Numbered from the stretch's first letter, positions 35,895-45,582 are shown. The stretch is 64,000 nucleotides of DNA from Trujillonella endophytica (GCF_019799905.1 NZ_JABGCI010000004.1:124001-188000); one strand, 5' to 3'. Made by a program: numbers and translations. The notes: generated by a model from the sequence alone, not told the origin.

Positions 35895-38633
35895 TCAGTG
35901 GGCCGCGGCGTCCCAGCTGGCGCCGAAGCCGACCGAGACCTCGAGCGGCACGGACAGCTCCGCGGCGCCGGCCATCTCGCGGCGGACGAGCGCCTCGAGG
36001 GCCTCCCGCTCCCCCGGCGCGACCTCGAGCACGAGCTCGTCGTGCACCTGCAGGACCATCCGCGACCGCAGGCCCTCGGCGGCGATCGCCTGCTCCACCC
36101 GGAGCATGGCGACCTTGATGACGTCGGCGGCCGAGCCCTGGATGGGCGCGTTGAGCGCCATCCGCTCGGCCATCTCGCGCCGCTGCCGGTTGTCGCTGGT
36201 GAGGTCGGGCAGGTACCGCCGCCGGCCGAGGGTGGTGACCGTGTAGCCGGTCCGCCGGGCCTCGTCGACCACGGAGTCGAGGTAGTCGCGGATGCCGCCG
36301 AAGCGCTCGAAGTAGGCGTGCATCTGGCCGCGCGCCTCCTCGGGGGTGATCCGCAGCTGCTGGGCGAGCCCGTAGGCCGACAGCCCGTAGGCCAGCCCGT
36401 AGCTCATCGCCTTGATCCGGCGGCGCATCTCCGGGTCGACCTGCTCGATCGGGATGTCGAACGCCTTCGACGCGACGAAGGAGTGCAGGTCCTCCCCCGA
36501 CATGAAGGCCTCGATGAGGCCCTCGTCGCCGGAGAGGTGCGCCATGATCCGCATCTCGATCTGGCTGTAGTCGGCGGTCATGAGCGACTCGTGGCCGCTG
36601 CCGACGACGAAGGCCTGCCGGATGCGCCGGCCCTCGGCCGTGCGGATCGGGATGTTCTGCAGGTTCGGGTCGGTCGAGGAGAGCCGGCCGGTCGCGGCGA
36701 TCGTCTGCTGGAACGTGGTGTGGATGCGGCCGCCGTCGTCGACCATCGGGATCAGCCCGTCGATCACCGTGCGCAGCCGGGTGACGTCCCGGTGGCGCAG
36801 CAGGTGCTCGAGGAACGGGTGCCCGGTCGAGGCGAGCAGCGAGGTGAGCGCCTCGGCGTCGGTCGTGTACCCGGACTTGATCTTCTTGGTCTTGGGCAGC
36901 CCGAGCTCGTCGAACAGCACGGCCTGCAGCTGCTTGGGGGAGCCGAGGTTCACCTCGCGGCCGATGACGGCGTAGCACTCGGCGGCCGCCGCGGCGACGC
37001 CCTCGGCGAACTCCTTCTGCAGGTCCTGTAGGAAGTCCAGGTCGGCGGCGATGCCGCGGAACTCCATGGCCGCGAGGACGCGGGTCAGCGGCAGCTCGAT
37101 CTCACCGAGCAGCCCGTCTCCGCCGCGCTGGCCGAGGAGCTGCTCCAGGGCGTCGGAGAGGTCGTTGACCGCCACGGCCTTGAGGACGTCGGCGTGCGCG
37201 GCCTCCGCGGCGAGGTCGGCCTCGCTGGGGCCCAGCCCGTCGAGGGTCAGCTGGCCCTCCGGCGCCGCGGAGTCCTTCAGCTCGCGGCGCAGGTACCGCA
37301 CCGCCAGGTCGCCGAGGTCGAACGAGCGCTGGCCGGGGTTGGTCAGGTAGGCGGCGAGCGCGGTGTCGCTGACCAGGCCCTGCACCTCCCAGCCGCGGGC
37401 CCACACGGCCAGCAGCGGCCCCTTCACGTCGTGGGCGACCTTGGGCCGGTCGGGGTCGGCCAGCCAGTCGGCCAGCGCCTGCTCGTCGGCGGTGTCCAGG
37501 TCGGGACCCAGGTCGACGAAGGTGGCGTGGTCGTCGCCGGCCGCGACGGCGATCCCGGTCAGCTCGCCGGTGCCGCGACCCCAGGTGCCACGGAAGACCA
37601 GCCCGGTCCGGCCGCGGGCGTGGGCGTCCAGCCACGCGCCCAGGGCGCCGGGCTCGACGTCGTCCTCGGTGACCTCGAACCCGCCGTCGACCTCCGGCTC
37701 GGCGCTGGTCAGGGTGGCGAACAGCCGGTCGCGCAGCACGCGGAACTGCAGGTTGTCGAAGAGCGTGTGCACCTCGTTGCGATCCCACGCCTGGACGGCG
37801 AGGTCGAGCGGGCCGACCTCGAGCGGCACCGCGCGGTCGAGCTCGGTGAGCCGCCGGTTCTGCAGCACCGAGGACAGGTGCTCCCGCAGCTTCTCCCCGA
37901 CCTTGCCCTTGACGGTGTCGACCTGGTCGACCAGCGCGTCGAGCGAGCCGTACTCGCGGACCCACTTGGCCGCGGTCTTCTCCCCCACGCTCGGGATGCT
38001 CGGCAGGTTGTCGCTGGGGTCGCCCCGCAGCGCGGCGAAGTCCGGGTACTGCGTCGGGCTCAGGCCGTACTTGGTCTCGACCTCCTCCGGCGTGAACCGG
38101 GTCAGGTCCGACACGCCCTTGCGCGGGTAGAGGACGGTGACGTGCTCGTTGACCAGCTGCAGCGCGTCCCGGTCGCCGGTGCAGATCAGCACGTCCATGC
38201 CGGCGTCGACGGCCTGCACGGTCAGCGTGGCGATGACGTCGTCCGCCTCGTAGTTCTCGGCGGTGATGACCGGCACGTGCAGCGCGGCGAGCACCTCCTG
38301 GATGAGGCTCACCTGGCCCCGGAAGTCGGTGGGGCTCTCCGAGCGGTTGGCCTTGTACTCGGCGTAGATCTCGCTGCGGAAGGTCTTGCGGCCGACGTCG
38401 AAGGCGACGGCCAGGTGCGAGGGCGCCTCGTCGCGCAGGACGTTGATGAGCATCGACGTGAAGCCGTACACCGCGTTGGTGGGCTGCCCGGTGGTGGTGG
38501 AGAAGTTCTCGACCGGGAGCGCGAAGAAGGCGCGGTAGGCCAGCGAGTGCCCGTCGAGCAGCAGCAGGCGGGGGCGCGGCCCGCCCGGGGTCGAGGGGGC
38601 GTCGGGCGCGGAGGTGGTCACCGGTGCGGACAT
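35895..38633 (-). CDS. polA: DNA polymerase I
   Basis: Repair and Okazaki-fragment polymerase, 912 residues. N-terminal 5'-nuclease domain (about 20-310, with LLLDGHSLAYRAFFALP and ICTGDRDALQLV); a middle exonuclease-like domain (about 330-510) that lacks the DTET-type acidic motif, so proofreading is probably absent as in mycobacteria; and the C-terminal polymerase domain with DYSQIEMRIMAHLSGDE (motif A) and VHDELVLEV (motif C). ATG at 38633; it diverges from the thioesterase gene. Confidence 0.96.
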   Translation of the reverse strand: MSAPVTTSAPDAPSTPGGPRPRLLLLDGHSLAYRAFFALPVENFSTTTGQPTNAVYGFTSMLINVLRDEAPSHLAVAFDVGRKTFRSEIYAEYKANRSESPTDFRGQVSLIQEVLAALHVPVITAENYEADDVIATLTVQAVDAGMDVLICTGDRDALQLVNEHVTVLYPRKGVSDLTRFTPEEVETKYGLSPTQYPDFAALRGDPSDNLPSIPSVGEKTAAKWVREYGSLDALVDQVDTVKGKVGEKLREHLSSVLQNRRLTELDRAVPLEVGPLDLAVQAWDRNEVHTLFDNLQFRVLRDRLFATLTSAEPEVDGGFEVTEDDVEPGALGAWLDAHARGRTGLVFRGTWGRGTGELTGIAVAAGDDHATFVDLGPDLDTADEQALADWLADPDRPKVAHDVKGPLLAVWARGWEVQGLVSDTALAAYLTNPGQRSFDLGDLAVRYLRRELKDSAAPEGQLTLDGLGPSEADLAAEAAHADVLKAVAVNDLSDALEQLLGQRGGDGLLGEIELPLTRVLAAMEFRGIAADLDFLQDLQKEFAEGVAAAAAECYAVIGREVNLGSPKQLQAVLFDELGLPKTKKIKSGYTTDAEALTSLLASTGHPFLEHLLRHRDVTRLRTVIDGLIPMVDDGGRIHTTFQQTIAATGRLSSTDPNLQNIPIRTAEGRRIRQAFVVGSGHESLMTADYSQIEMRIMAHLSGDEGLIEAFMSGEDLHSFVASKAFDIPIEQVDPEMRRRIKAMSYGLAYGLSAYGLAQQLRITPEEARGQMHAYFERFGGIRDYLDSVVDEARRTGYTVTTLGRRRYLPDLTSDNRQRREMAERMALNAPIQGSAADVIKVAMLRVEQAIAAEGLRSRMVLQVHDELVLEVAPGEREALEALVRREMAGAAELSVPLEVSVGFGASWDAAAH

Positions 38634-38724
38634 CGCCCGAGATCCTAGTGAAAGGACCCCGCTGCCCCCCCGGCCTCGCGAGCTCGGCCCGGGCCCCTGC
38701 AGCGGGGCCGTAACGTGCCGGCCC

Positions 38725-39129
38725 GTGATCTCCGCCCCGCCTTCCTGGATCCCGGCCGGTCAGAGCAGTCCGCTCGACGACAAGCTCGGCATCCGCATCA
38801 CCGACTTCGACCCCGACCGGACGGTCGCGACCATGCCGGTCGAGGGCAACGAGCAGCCCTACGGTCTCCTGCACGGCGGCGCGACGTGCGCCCTCGTGGA
38901 GTCGGTGGGCTCGTGGGCGGCGGCGCTCAACGCCGGGCCGGAGCGCCGCGTCGTCGGGATCGAGCTGAACGCCAGCTACCTGCGTGCCGCCACGTCGGGC
39001 ACCGTCACCGCCGTCGCGACGCCGGTGCGCCGCGGCAGGAGCCTGTCGACCTTCGTCGTCGAGGTCACCGACGACACCGGGCGGGTCACCGCGACCGCCC
39101 GACTGACCTGCATGACGCTGTCCGACTGA
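38725..39129 (+). CDS. Hotdog-fold thioesterase (PaaI-like)
   Basis: 134-residue hotdog protein. The PaaI/ComA-type motif is YGLLHGGATCALVESVGSWA (HGG with a following Glu), then RRVVGIELNASYLRAATSGT. Likely hydrolyses aromatic or long-chain acyl-CoAs, but the substrate is unknown. The start is GTG at 38725 (VISAPPSW); no ATG is available and no strong ribosome-binding site is visible, so it could be leaderless. A near-identical 18-bp stretch containing CTGAACCGTGCCGCTG is duplicated across and just after the stop (39126-39160). Confidence 0.82.
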   Translation: MISAPPSWIPAGQSSPLDDKLGIRITDFDPDRTVATMPVEGNEQPYGLLHGGATCALVESVGSWAAALNAGPERRVVGIELNASYLRAATSGTVTAVATPVRRGRSLSTFVVEVTDDTGRVTATARLTCMTLSD

Positions 39130-39332
39130 ACCGTGCCGCTGGCCGACTGAACCGTGCCGCTGCCGCGCGCCGGCACGGCGCACGAGCGCCGCGGATCCGC
39201 GCCGATTCCTCCCCCGGCGGGGGCCGGAGAGGGGCAGTGTGTCGCGGAACGGTCACAGCTGATCCAGTACGGAACGGTTGTGCAACATCCTTGGGTTACC
39301 TTCCACGCTCCACTCACACGCAGGGAGCACGC

Positions 39333-40697
39333 GTGACGCACGCGCCAGATCGCGTCCGGCGGGAAGACCCCCGCCGGACGCCCTCCCCCTCGACGGGGCA
39401 GGCCGGCATCCCCGGCCACCGATCGTCCGCAGGTCGGCGCACCCTCCTGAGGCTGCTGCTGGTCACCTTCTTCGGCCTCGCCATCGCCGCGCTGACGCCC
39501 GGCGTCGCCTCGGCCGTCGGTGAGCAGGTCCGCGGGACGCTCACCACCGGGGCCACCGGGCCGATCGCCGGGGTCACCATCACCGTCGAGACCTCCGACG
39601 GGCAGGCGGTCGGCGAGGGCGAGACCGATGACCGCGGCCGCTTCTCCGTCCCGGTGCCCGGCCCGGGCGAGTACGTCGTCACGCTCGACACCGACTCGCT
39701 GCCGGAGAACGTCACGGTCGGGTCCGCCGGGGACACCCGCACGGTGACCGTCGAGCCCAACGGCCGGGAGCCGGTGAACTTCGGCCTCTCCGACGGGCAG
39801 CGCGGCAGCGGCAGCGACCGCATCCTCGCCGTCCAGCTGTTCGTCGACGGTCTGCGGTTCGGCCTCCTGATCGCGATCAGCGCGGTGGGCCTGTCGCTCA
39901 TCTTCGGCACGACCGGGCTGACCAACTTCGCGCACGGCGAGCTGGTCACCATCGGCGCCATCGTCGCCTTCTACCTCAACGTGGACGCCGACATCCCGCT
40001 GCTGGCCGCCGCCGTCATCGCGGTGGTGATCGGCGGCCTGGTCGGCGCGCTCAACGAACTCGGGCTGTGGCGGCCGCTGCGCCGGCGCGGCACCGGGCTC
40101 GTCGCGGCGCTGGTCGTGTCGATCGGCCTGTCCCTGGCCGTGCGCTACGTGATCCAGACCGTCTACGGCGGCCGGTCCAACCCCTACCTCGACTACCAGT
40201 CGCAGCGCGCCCGGGACTACGGCGCGTTCGCGCTGACCGACCGCGACCTGTACTCGATCATCATCTCGCTGGTCGTCCTCGTCGCCGTCGCGCTCATGCT
40301 GCAGCGCAGCCGGATCGGCAAGGCCATGCGGGCGGTCGCCGACAACCGCGACCTGGCCGCCTCGTCGGGCATCGACGTCAACCGCGTCATCCTCGTCGTG
40401 TGGGTCATGGGCGGTGCGCTCGCCGCCCTCGGCGGCGTGCTGCTCGGGCTGTCGGACCAGATCCAGTGGGACATGGGCTTCCGCCTGCTGCTGCTCATGT
40501 TCGCCGGGGTGACCCTGGGTGGTCTGGGTACCGCCTACGGCGCCCTCGTCGGCGGGATCATCGTCGGCGTCTTCGTGCAGATGTCCACGCTCGTCATCCG
40601 CGACGACATGAAGTACGTCGGAGGGCTGCTGCTCTTGATCCTCATCCTCGTCGTCCGGCCCCAGGGCATCCTGGGCAGCAAAGCCCGGATCGGCTGA
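39333..40697 (+). CDS. livH: Branched-chain amino-acid ABC permease with N-terminal secreted domain
   Basis: 454-residue fusion. Residues about 1-37 are a basic cytoplasmic tail, 38-62 a signal/anchor helix (LLRLLLVTFFGLAIAALTPG), and 66-150 a beta-sandwich of the carboxypeptidase-regulatory type (GPIAGVTITVETSDG, TDDRGRFSVPVPGPGEYVVT). From about 165 follows a standard LivH permease (GLSLIFGTTGLTNFAHGELV, MRAVADNRDLAASSGIDV, GVTLGGLGTAYGALVGG). The GTG start has AGGGAG about 5 nt upstream and gives the whole fusion. First gene of livHMGF; 5 nt separate it from livM. Confidence 0.9.
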   Translation: MTHAPDRVRREDPRRTPSPSTGQAGIPGHRSSAGRRTLLRLLLVTFFGLAIAALTPGVASAVGEQVRGTLTTGATGPIAGVTITVETSDGQAVGEGETDDRGRFSVPVPGPGEYVVTLDTDSLPENVTVGSAGDTRTVTVEPNGREPVNFGLSDGQRGSGSDRILAVQLFVDGLRFGLLIAISAVGLSLIFGTTGLTNFAHGELVTIGAIVAFYLNVDADIPLLAAAVIAVVIGGLVGALNELGLWRPLRRRGTGLVAALVVSIGLSLAVRYVIQTVYGGRSNPYLDYQSQRARDYGAFALTDRDLYSIIISLVVLVAVALMLQRSRIGKAMRAVADNRDLAASSGIDVNRVILVVWVMGGALAALGGVLLGLSDQIQWDMGFRLLLLMFAGVTLGGLGTAYGALVGGIIVGVFVQMSTLVIRDDMKYVGGLLLLILILVVRPQGILGSKARIG

Positions 40698-40702
40698 CCG
40701 CC

Positions 40703-41719
40703 ATGGGAGAGCTCCTCGACGCCTTCCAGCTCGGCGTCCGCGCGATGTTCGCCTACCAGGCGGTGTTCTTCGCCCTGCTGGCGATCGGACTGAACCTGCA
40801 CTTCGGGTACACGGGCCTGCTCAACTTCGGGCAGATCGCCTTCGCGATGGTCGGCGGCTACGGCATCGCCATCTCCGTCGCCCAGTGGGACCTGCCCTTC
40901 TGGGTGGGCGTCGTCGTCGGCCTCGGCGCGGCGGTGATCCTGGCCCTGCTGCTCGGGCTGCCGACGCTGCGGCTGCGGGCCGACTACCTGGCGATCGTCA
41001 CGATCGCGACGGCGGAGGCGCTACGACTGCTCTTCCGGTCCGTGGGCTCCACCGAGGTCACCGGCAGCACGGAGGGCCTGTTCGACTTCAACAGCAGCTT
41101 CTTCACGTGGTGCCCGTGGTCGGTCAGCGGCCGGTTCGACATCCTCGGGACGCGGTGGCGCGGCAGCGAGCTGTGGGTGATCACCATCGGGTGGTCGATC
41201 GTGCTGCTCAGCTGCCTGCTGGTCTGGGCCCTGATGCGCAGCCCGTGGGGCCGCGTGCTGCGGGCCGTCCGCGAGGACGAGGACGCCGCCCGCGCCCTGG
41301 GCAAGAACGTGTACGCGTTCAAGATGCAGTCGCTGGTCCTGGGCGGGATCTTCGGCGCGCTCGGTGGCATGGTCTACGCCGTCGGCACCGGCTCGCAGAA
41401 CCCCGACCAGTACCAGAACGCCAACACGTTCCTCGCCTACGGGGCGCTGATCCTCGGCGGCGCGGCACGCGTCCTCGGTCCGGTCATCGGCGCGATGCTG
41501 CTGTGGTTCATCATCGCCTTCTCCGACAGCGCGCTAGCCGCGCTGGTCAGCGGCGACAACTCGTTCTTCGGCCTGTTCGAGTGGGGCGACCTGCTGTCGA
41601 CCACCGACATCGCCTACATCCGGTTCATCATCATCGGGCTGGGCCTGATGCTCCTCATGATCTTCCGGCCCCAGGGCATCCTGGGTGACCGACGAGAGGT
41701 GATGCTCGATGCCCGCTGA
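40703..41719 (+). CDS. livM: Branched-chain amino-acid ABC permease LivM
   Basis: 338-residue membrane permease that pairs with LivH to form the channel. LNLHFGYTGLLNFGQIAFAM and LRLRADYLAIVTIATAEALR are the usual LivM segments; the coupling region AVREDEDAARALGKNVYAFK contacts the ATPases. About nine helices. ATG at 40703; its end overlaps livG by 11 nt. Confidence 0.94.
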   Translation: MGELLDAFQLGVRAMFAYQAVFFALLAIGLNLHFGYTGLLNFGQIAFAMVGGYGIAISVAQWDLPFWVGVVVGLGAAVILALLLGLPTLRLRADYLAIVTIATAEALRLLFRSVGSTEVTGSTEGLFDFNSSFFTWCPWSVSGRFDILGTRWRGSELWVITIGWSIVLLSCLLVWALMRSPWGRVLRAVREDEDAARALGKNVYAFKMQSLVLGGIFGALGGMVYAVGTGSQNPDQYQNANTFLAYGALILGGAARVLGPVIGAMLLWFIIAFSDSALAALVSGDNSFFGLFEWGDLLSTTDIAYIRFIIIGLGLMLLMIFRPQGILGDRREVMLDAR

Positions 41720-42737
41720 CCAGCCTCCCGGCGCCACCGCGGCCTCCGGGCTGTCGAAGGCGCCGGCCGCGACCACCGCGTCCGCCCCGCCCGCGCGGCT
41801 GGCGCAGGCCGCCCTGCGGGACGTGCCCTGGGAGATCGGCGTCGCCAAGCCCGACCCGGCGATCGTCGTCGACGGCGTGACGCGCACCTTCGGCGGCCTC
41901 ACCGCGGTGTCGGTCGACCACCTCGAGGTGCAGCGCGGCGGGATCACCGGCCTGATCGGGCCCAACGGCGCCGGGAAGACGACGCTGTTCAACCTGCTCA
42001 CCGGGTTCGACCAGCCCAACTCCGGCACCTGGTCGTTCGACGGGCGCTCGCTCGGCCGGCTCTCCCCGCACCAGGTCGCGCGCCTGGGCGTCGTCCGGAC
42101 GTTCCAGCTGACCAAGGCGCTGTCCCGGCTCACCGTGCTGCAGAACATGCTGCTCGGCGCCAAGGACCAGCGCGGTGAGGGGTTCTTCCGGTCGCTGGTG
42201 CCCGGCGTGTGGCGGAAGCAGGAGGCGGCCAACACGGAGAAGGCCCTCGACCTGCTGGCCCGGTTCAAGCTCGACGCCAAGAAGGACGACTTCGCCGGCA
42301 CCCTCTCGGGTGGGCAGCGCAAGCTGCTGGAGATGGCGCGGGCGCTCATGAGCGACCCGAAGGTCGTCATGCTCGACGAGCCGATGGCCGGCGTGAACCC
42401 GGCGCTGACCCAGAGCCTGCTCGGGCACGTCAAGGACCTGCGCGAGCAGGGCATGACGGTGATCTTCGTCGAGCACGACATGGACGTCGTCCGCGACATC
42501 AGCGACTGGGTGGTCGTCATGGCCGCCGGCAGGGTGATCGCCGAGGGTCCGCCCGAGTCGATCAGCCAGAACCAGGCCGTGGTCGACGCCTACCTGGGCG
42601 CCCACCACGACGCCCCCCTGACCGTCGAGGAGGAGGACCGCGTCCTCGCCGAGGCCGAGGCGGCGATCGCCCGCGAGCACGGCCCCTCCGGTGACGTGCT
42701 CGACTCCGAGACCACCCGCAAGGGGACCCAGCGATGA
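41709..42737 (+). CDS. livG: Branched-chain amino-acid ABC ATPase LivG
   Basis: 342-residue ATP-binding subunit. An Ala/Pro-rich N-terminal leader of about 45 residues precedes Walker A GPNGAGKTTLFNLLTGF; signature LSGGQRKLLEMARAL; Walker B VVMLDEPMAGVNP; switch His in FVEHDMD. The LivG-specific C-terminal extension is present. Overlaps livM by 11 nt and livF by 4 nt. Confidence 0.95.
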   Translation: MPADQPPGATAASGLSKAPAATTASAPPARLAQAALRDVPWEIGVAKPDPAIVVDGVTRTFGGLTAVSVDHLEVQRGGITGLIGPNGAGKTTLFNLLTGFDQPNSGTWSFDGRSLGRLSPHQVARLGVVRTFQLTKALSRLTVLQNMLLGAKDQRGEGFFRSLVPGVWRKQEAANTEKALDLLARFKLDAKKDDFAGTLSGGQRKLLEMARALMSDPKVVMLDEPMAGVNPALTQSLLGHVKDLREQGMTVIFVEHDMDVVRDISDWVVVMAAGRVIAEGPPESISQNQAVVDAYLGAHHDAPLTVEEEDRVLAEAEAAIAREHGPSGDVLDSETTRKGTQR

Positions 42738-43591
42738 GCGAGCCACTGTTCCAGGTCGACGAGTCCGGGGAGGACGTCACCCGGGCCCAGGAGGCCGCCG
42801 CGGGCACGGCCGAGCTCTCCCCCGCGGAGAAGGCAGCCACCCGCGAGGAGCACCTCCGGCTCGCCGAGGGCGCGCTGGTGCGGGGCGACGACCTCGTCGC
42901 CGGCTACGTCCCCGGCGTCAACATCCTGCGCGGCGCGGACTTCTACCTGCAGGAGGGTGAGCTCGTCGGCATCATCGGCCCGAACGGCGCCGGCAAGTCG
43001 ACGCTGCTCAAGACCCTCTTCGGGCTGATCCCCGTGCGCTCGGGCGAGGTCACGCTGCGCGGCGAGGACATCACCTCGGCCCCGGCCCACCGCCTGGTGC
43101 AGCTCGGCGTCGGCTACGTGCCGCAGAACAACAACGTGTTCCCCTCGCTCACCATCGAGGAGAACATGCAGATGGGCGTCTACCTGCGGCCGAAGACGTT
43201 CCAGGAGCGCTTCGACTACGTCATCGACCTCTTCCCGCTTCTCGGCGAGCGGCGCAAGGGGAAGGCGGGCGCGCTGTCCGGCGGTGAGCGGCAGATGGTC
43301 GCCATGGGCCGGGCGCTGATGATGTCGCCGTCGGTGCTGCTGCTCGACGAGCCCTCGGCCGGCCTGTCCCCCGCGTACCAGGACGAGGTCTTCATCCGCT
43401 GCCGCCGGATCAACGCCACCGGCGTCTCGATCATCATGGTCGAGCAGAACGCGCGGCGCTGCCTGCAGATCTGCGACCGCGGCTACGTGCTGGACCAGGG
43501 GCGCAACGCCTACACCGACACCGGCCAGTCGCTGATGAACGACCCCAAGGTGATCGAGCTCTACCTGGGGACGCTGGCCAAGGCCCACTGA
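42734..43591 (+). CDS. livF: Branched-chain amino-acid ABC ATPase LivF
   Basis: 285-residue second ATP-binding subunit. Walker A GPNGAGKSTLLKTLFGL, Q-loop YVPQNNNVFPSLTIEENM, signature LSGGERQMVAMGRAL, Walker B LLLDEPSAGLSP. A leader of about 45 charged residues precedes the ATPase domain. ATG at 42734 overlaps livG by 4 nt. Last gene of the transporter operon; the binding protein is encoded on the other strand downstream. Confidence 0.95.
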   Translation: MSEPLFQVDESGEDVTRAQEAAAGTAELSPAEKAATREEHLRLAEGALVRGDDLVAGYVPGVNILRGADFYLQEGELVGIIGPNGAGKSTLLKTLFGLIPVRSGEVTLRGEDITSAPAHRLVQLGVGYVPQNNNVFPSLTIEENMQMGVYLRPKTFQERFDYVIDLFPLLGERRKGKAGALSGGERQMVAMGRALMMSPSVLLLDEPSAGLSPAYQDEVFIRCRRINATGVSIIMVEQNARRCLQICDRGYVLDQGRNAYTDTGQSLMNDPKVIELYLGTLAKAH

Positions 43592-43622
43592 CCCAGCTCC
43601 TGCCGCGCCCCACCGGGGCGCC

Positions 43623-43665
43623 GACGGCGCCGGCCCCCTCCACCCCGGGGAGGACCGGCGCCGTC
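43623..43665 (+). terminator. Terminator of the liv operon
   Basis: An 11-bp stem (43623-43633 with 43655-43665) with a partly self-paired 21-base loop lies 32 nt past the livF stop. Confidence 0.65.
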
Positions 43666-43848
43666 GCCGTTCCCGGAGGCCTGGAGCGACGGCTCCTGGT
43701 GCTCGCCGGGGCCGCGTCCACCGAGGAGCGCCGGCCGGACCGGCCCGGGGTCGACGACGGGACACCGTCCGCGGCCCTGAGCCCGCCCGTGCGGCCCCGG
43801 CCGGGCCCTGCGGCGCCGGCGGGCGCTGTGCGGCCCACCAGCCGGGGT

Positions 43849-43924
43849 CCGGGCCGGGTCCCGGCCGGCTCCGGGCCGGCTCCGGGCCGGCTCCGGGCCG
43901 GCTCTGGGCCGGCTCCGGGCCGCA
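43849..43924. repeat. 11-bp GC-only tandem repeats
   Basis: About six and a half copies of CCGGGCCGGCT at exact 11-bp spacing (43849 to about 43924), three of them identical. They fill part of the 427-bp gap between the convergent livF and livJ. No gene is supported in this gap: the open frames across it only translate the repeat. Confidence 0.85.
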
Positions 43925-43930
43925 ACGCAC

Positions 43931-43966
43931 AGCGGCCCGGCACCGATGTCTCGGTGCCGGGCCGCT
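43931..43966. terminator. Terminator of livJ, possibly bidirectional
   Basis: Perfect 16-bp stem (43931-43946 with 43951-43966) and a TGTC loop, 53 nt past the livJ stop. The longest perfect hairpin in the window. Confidence 0.85.
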
Positions 43967-44018
43967 GCCGGTGGTGCGGGTCAGACGCGCTGCCGGTCAG
44001 GACGGCGCATCCGGGAGG

Positions 44019-45383
44019 TCACTCGCCCGCGGGGCCGATGCCCTGCGCGTTGAGCTCCTGGATGATGCGGGCCGACTCGTCGAACCCGATCACGATGATG
44101 GCGTCCGGGTCGAACTCCACCATCCGCTGGACCTCGGAGTCGTACGACGAGGCGTTCGGGTCGTAGGTGATCGCCTCGATGTCGCTCTCGGACAGACCAC
44201 CCTCGACCAGGTTGGCCGTCACGTTCTCGGCCAGGCCCGTGCCGTAGGCGTCGTTGAGGTTCAGGATCCCGACGCGGCTGTTGCCGTCGGCGAGCACCAG
44301 GTCCGCCAGCGGGACCGCCTGCAGCACGTCCGGGGGCGCGGTGCGGAAGTACAGCCCCTGGTCGTTGTAGTCGGTGAACGTGTCGGAGGTGTTGGCCGGC
44401 GAGATCTGCAGGACGCCCGCGTTGACGATCTTGTCGATGACCGTGAGGCTCACCGACGAGGACGCCGCACCGATGATCGCGTCCGCGTTGGCCGCCAGCA
44501 GGCGGTCGACGCTGGTGTTCGCGGTGTCGGTGGAGGTGTCACCGGAGTCGGTCTCGATCAGCTGGACCGGCTGGCCGAGCACGCCGCCGGCCTCGTTGAC
44601 CTCCTGGAGGGCGAGCTGGGCGCCGGCGACCTCGGGCGGGCCGAGGAAGGCGAGGGAGCCGGTCAGCGGCAGCAGCGTGCCGATGATCAGCGGGTCGCCG
44701 GTGGCGCCCGGCGCGACCGGGGCGGGGGCGCCCTCGTCGCCGGCCGCCAGGGTCTCGTCGCCGGTGACCTGGTACTCGGTGAGCGAGTCGTCGATCGCGT
44801 TGTCCTCACCGAAGGTGAGCAGACCGAACGACGCCACCGCGGGCTCGCCCGCCTCGGTGAAGTCCAGCGGGCCCGAGGCGCCGTCGTAGTCGACGTTGCC
44901 CCCGGCGTTGAGGATCTCCAGGCAGGCGGCGAAGTCGGTGCACTTGTCGCCGCCGGAGGTCAGTCCGTTGATGTACGGCGCGAAGGCGGTGGCCTCGCTG
45001 CTGCCGGCCGCCTGGGCGGCCAGGGAGATGAGGACGAACGCGTCGTAGGTCTCGCCGGCGTAGTTGTACGTGCCGCCGAGGTCCGGGTCGATCGCGTCCA
45101 GCCGGGCCTTGAACTCGTCGCCGAGGTCGGTCAGCGGCGTCGTGCCCTGCATCCCGGCGAGGTCGCCGGGGGTGCTGAACTGGTCGCCGAGGGCGCTGCC
45201 CATGTTGCCGTCGGAGCCGTAGATGTTGACTCCGCCACCGCCGCCGCCGCCGCCACCCGACGTGGTCTCGCCGCTGCCGCCGGACTCGTTGTCGTCGCCG
45301 TCGTCTCCGCCGCCACAGGCGGCCAGCGCGATGAGGGCGACGCCCGTCACGGCGATGCCGCGGGCGTTCCTGCCAGTGCGCAT
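44019..45383 (-). CDS. livJ: Branched-chain amino-acid binding lipoprotein
   Basis: 454-residue substrate-binding protein of the Leu/Ile/Val family (periplasmic-binding fold type I). Residues 1-23 are a lipoprotein signal with lipobox LAAC (Cys23), then a Gly/Asp/Ser-rich linker to about 55. Core motifs: IIGTLLPLTGSLAFLGPPEV and AGGVLGQPVQLIETDSGDT. ATG at 45383 has GGGAG about 9 nt upstream. It is convergent with livHMGF, so expression is independent, but it is the evident partner. Branched-chain specificity is inferred from the neighbours. Confidence 0.9.
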   Translation of the reverse strand: MRTGRNARGIAVTGVALIALAACGGGDDGDDNESGGSGETTSGGGGGGGGGVNIYGSDGNMGSALGDQFSTPGDLAGMQGTTPLTDLGDEFKARLDAIDPDLGGTYNYAGETYDAFVLISLAAQAAGSSEATAFAPYINGLTSGGDKCTDFAACLEILNAGGNVDYDGASGPLDFTEAGEPAVASFGLLTFGEDNAIDDSLTEYQVTGDETLAAGDEGAPAPVAPGATGDPLIIGTLLPLTGSLAFLGPPEVAGAQLALQEVNEAGGVLGQPVQLIETDSGDTSTDTANTSVDRLLAANADAIIGAASSSVSLTVIDKIVNAGVLQISPANTSDTFTDYNDQGLYFRTAPPDVLQAVPLADLVLADGNSRVGILNLNDAYGTGLAENVTANLVEGGLSESDIEAITYDPNASSYDSEVQRMVEFDPDAIIVIGFDESARIIQELNAQGIGPAGE

Positions 45384-45582
45384 CAATGAACTCCCAGGGT
45401 CGTGCGTCGTTCGTGAGGCCCGGATGGACGGCAGATGCCGCCCACAGGGCCGCTGAGTGGAGCGAACGTAACCGCTGGGATCGGGCATCCGGAGCGCGCT
45501 CGGACGACCGTGATGAGGTCGTGATCTATCGTGTTGCGCCCGAGTTACGGCGTCGGGCGGATGGCACGCGAGCCGCGGAGGG

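Noticed and set aside
43434..43943. A minus-strand ORF with PGAGPEPARSR-type repeats
   Set aside because: It only translates the 11-bp tandem repeat and antisense livF sequence; no start signal or family.
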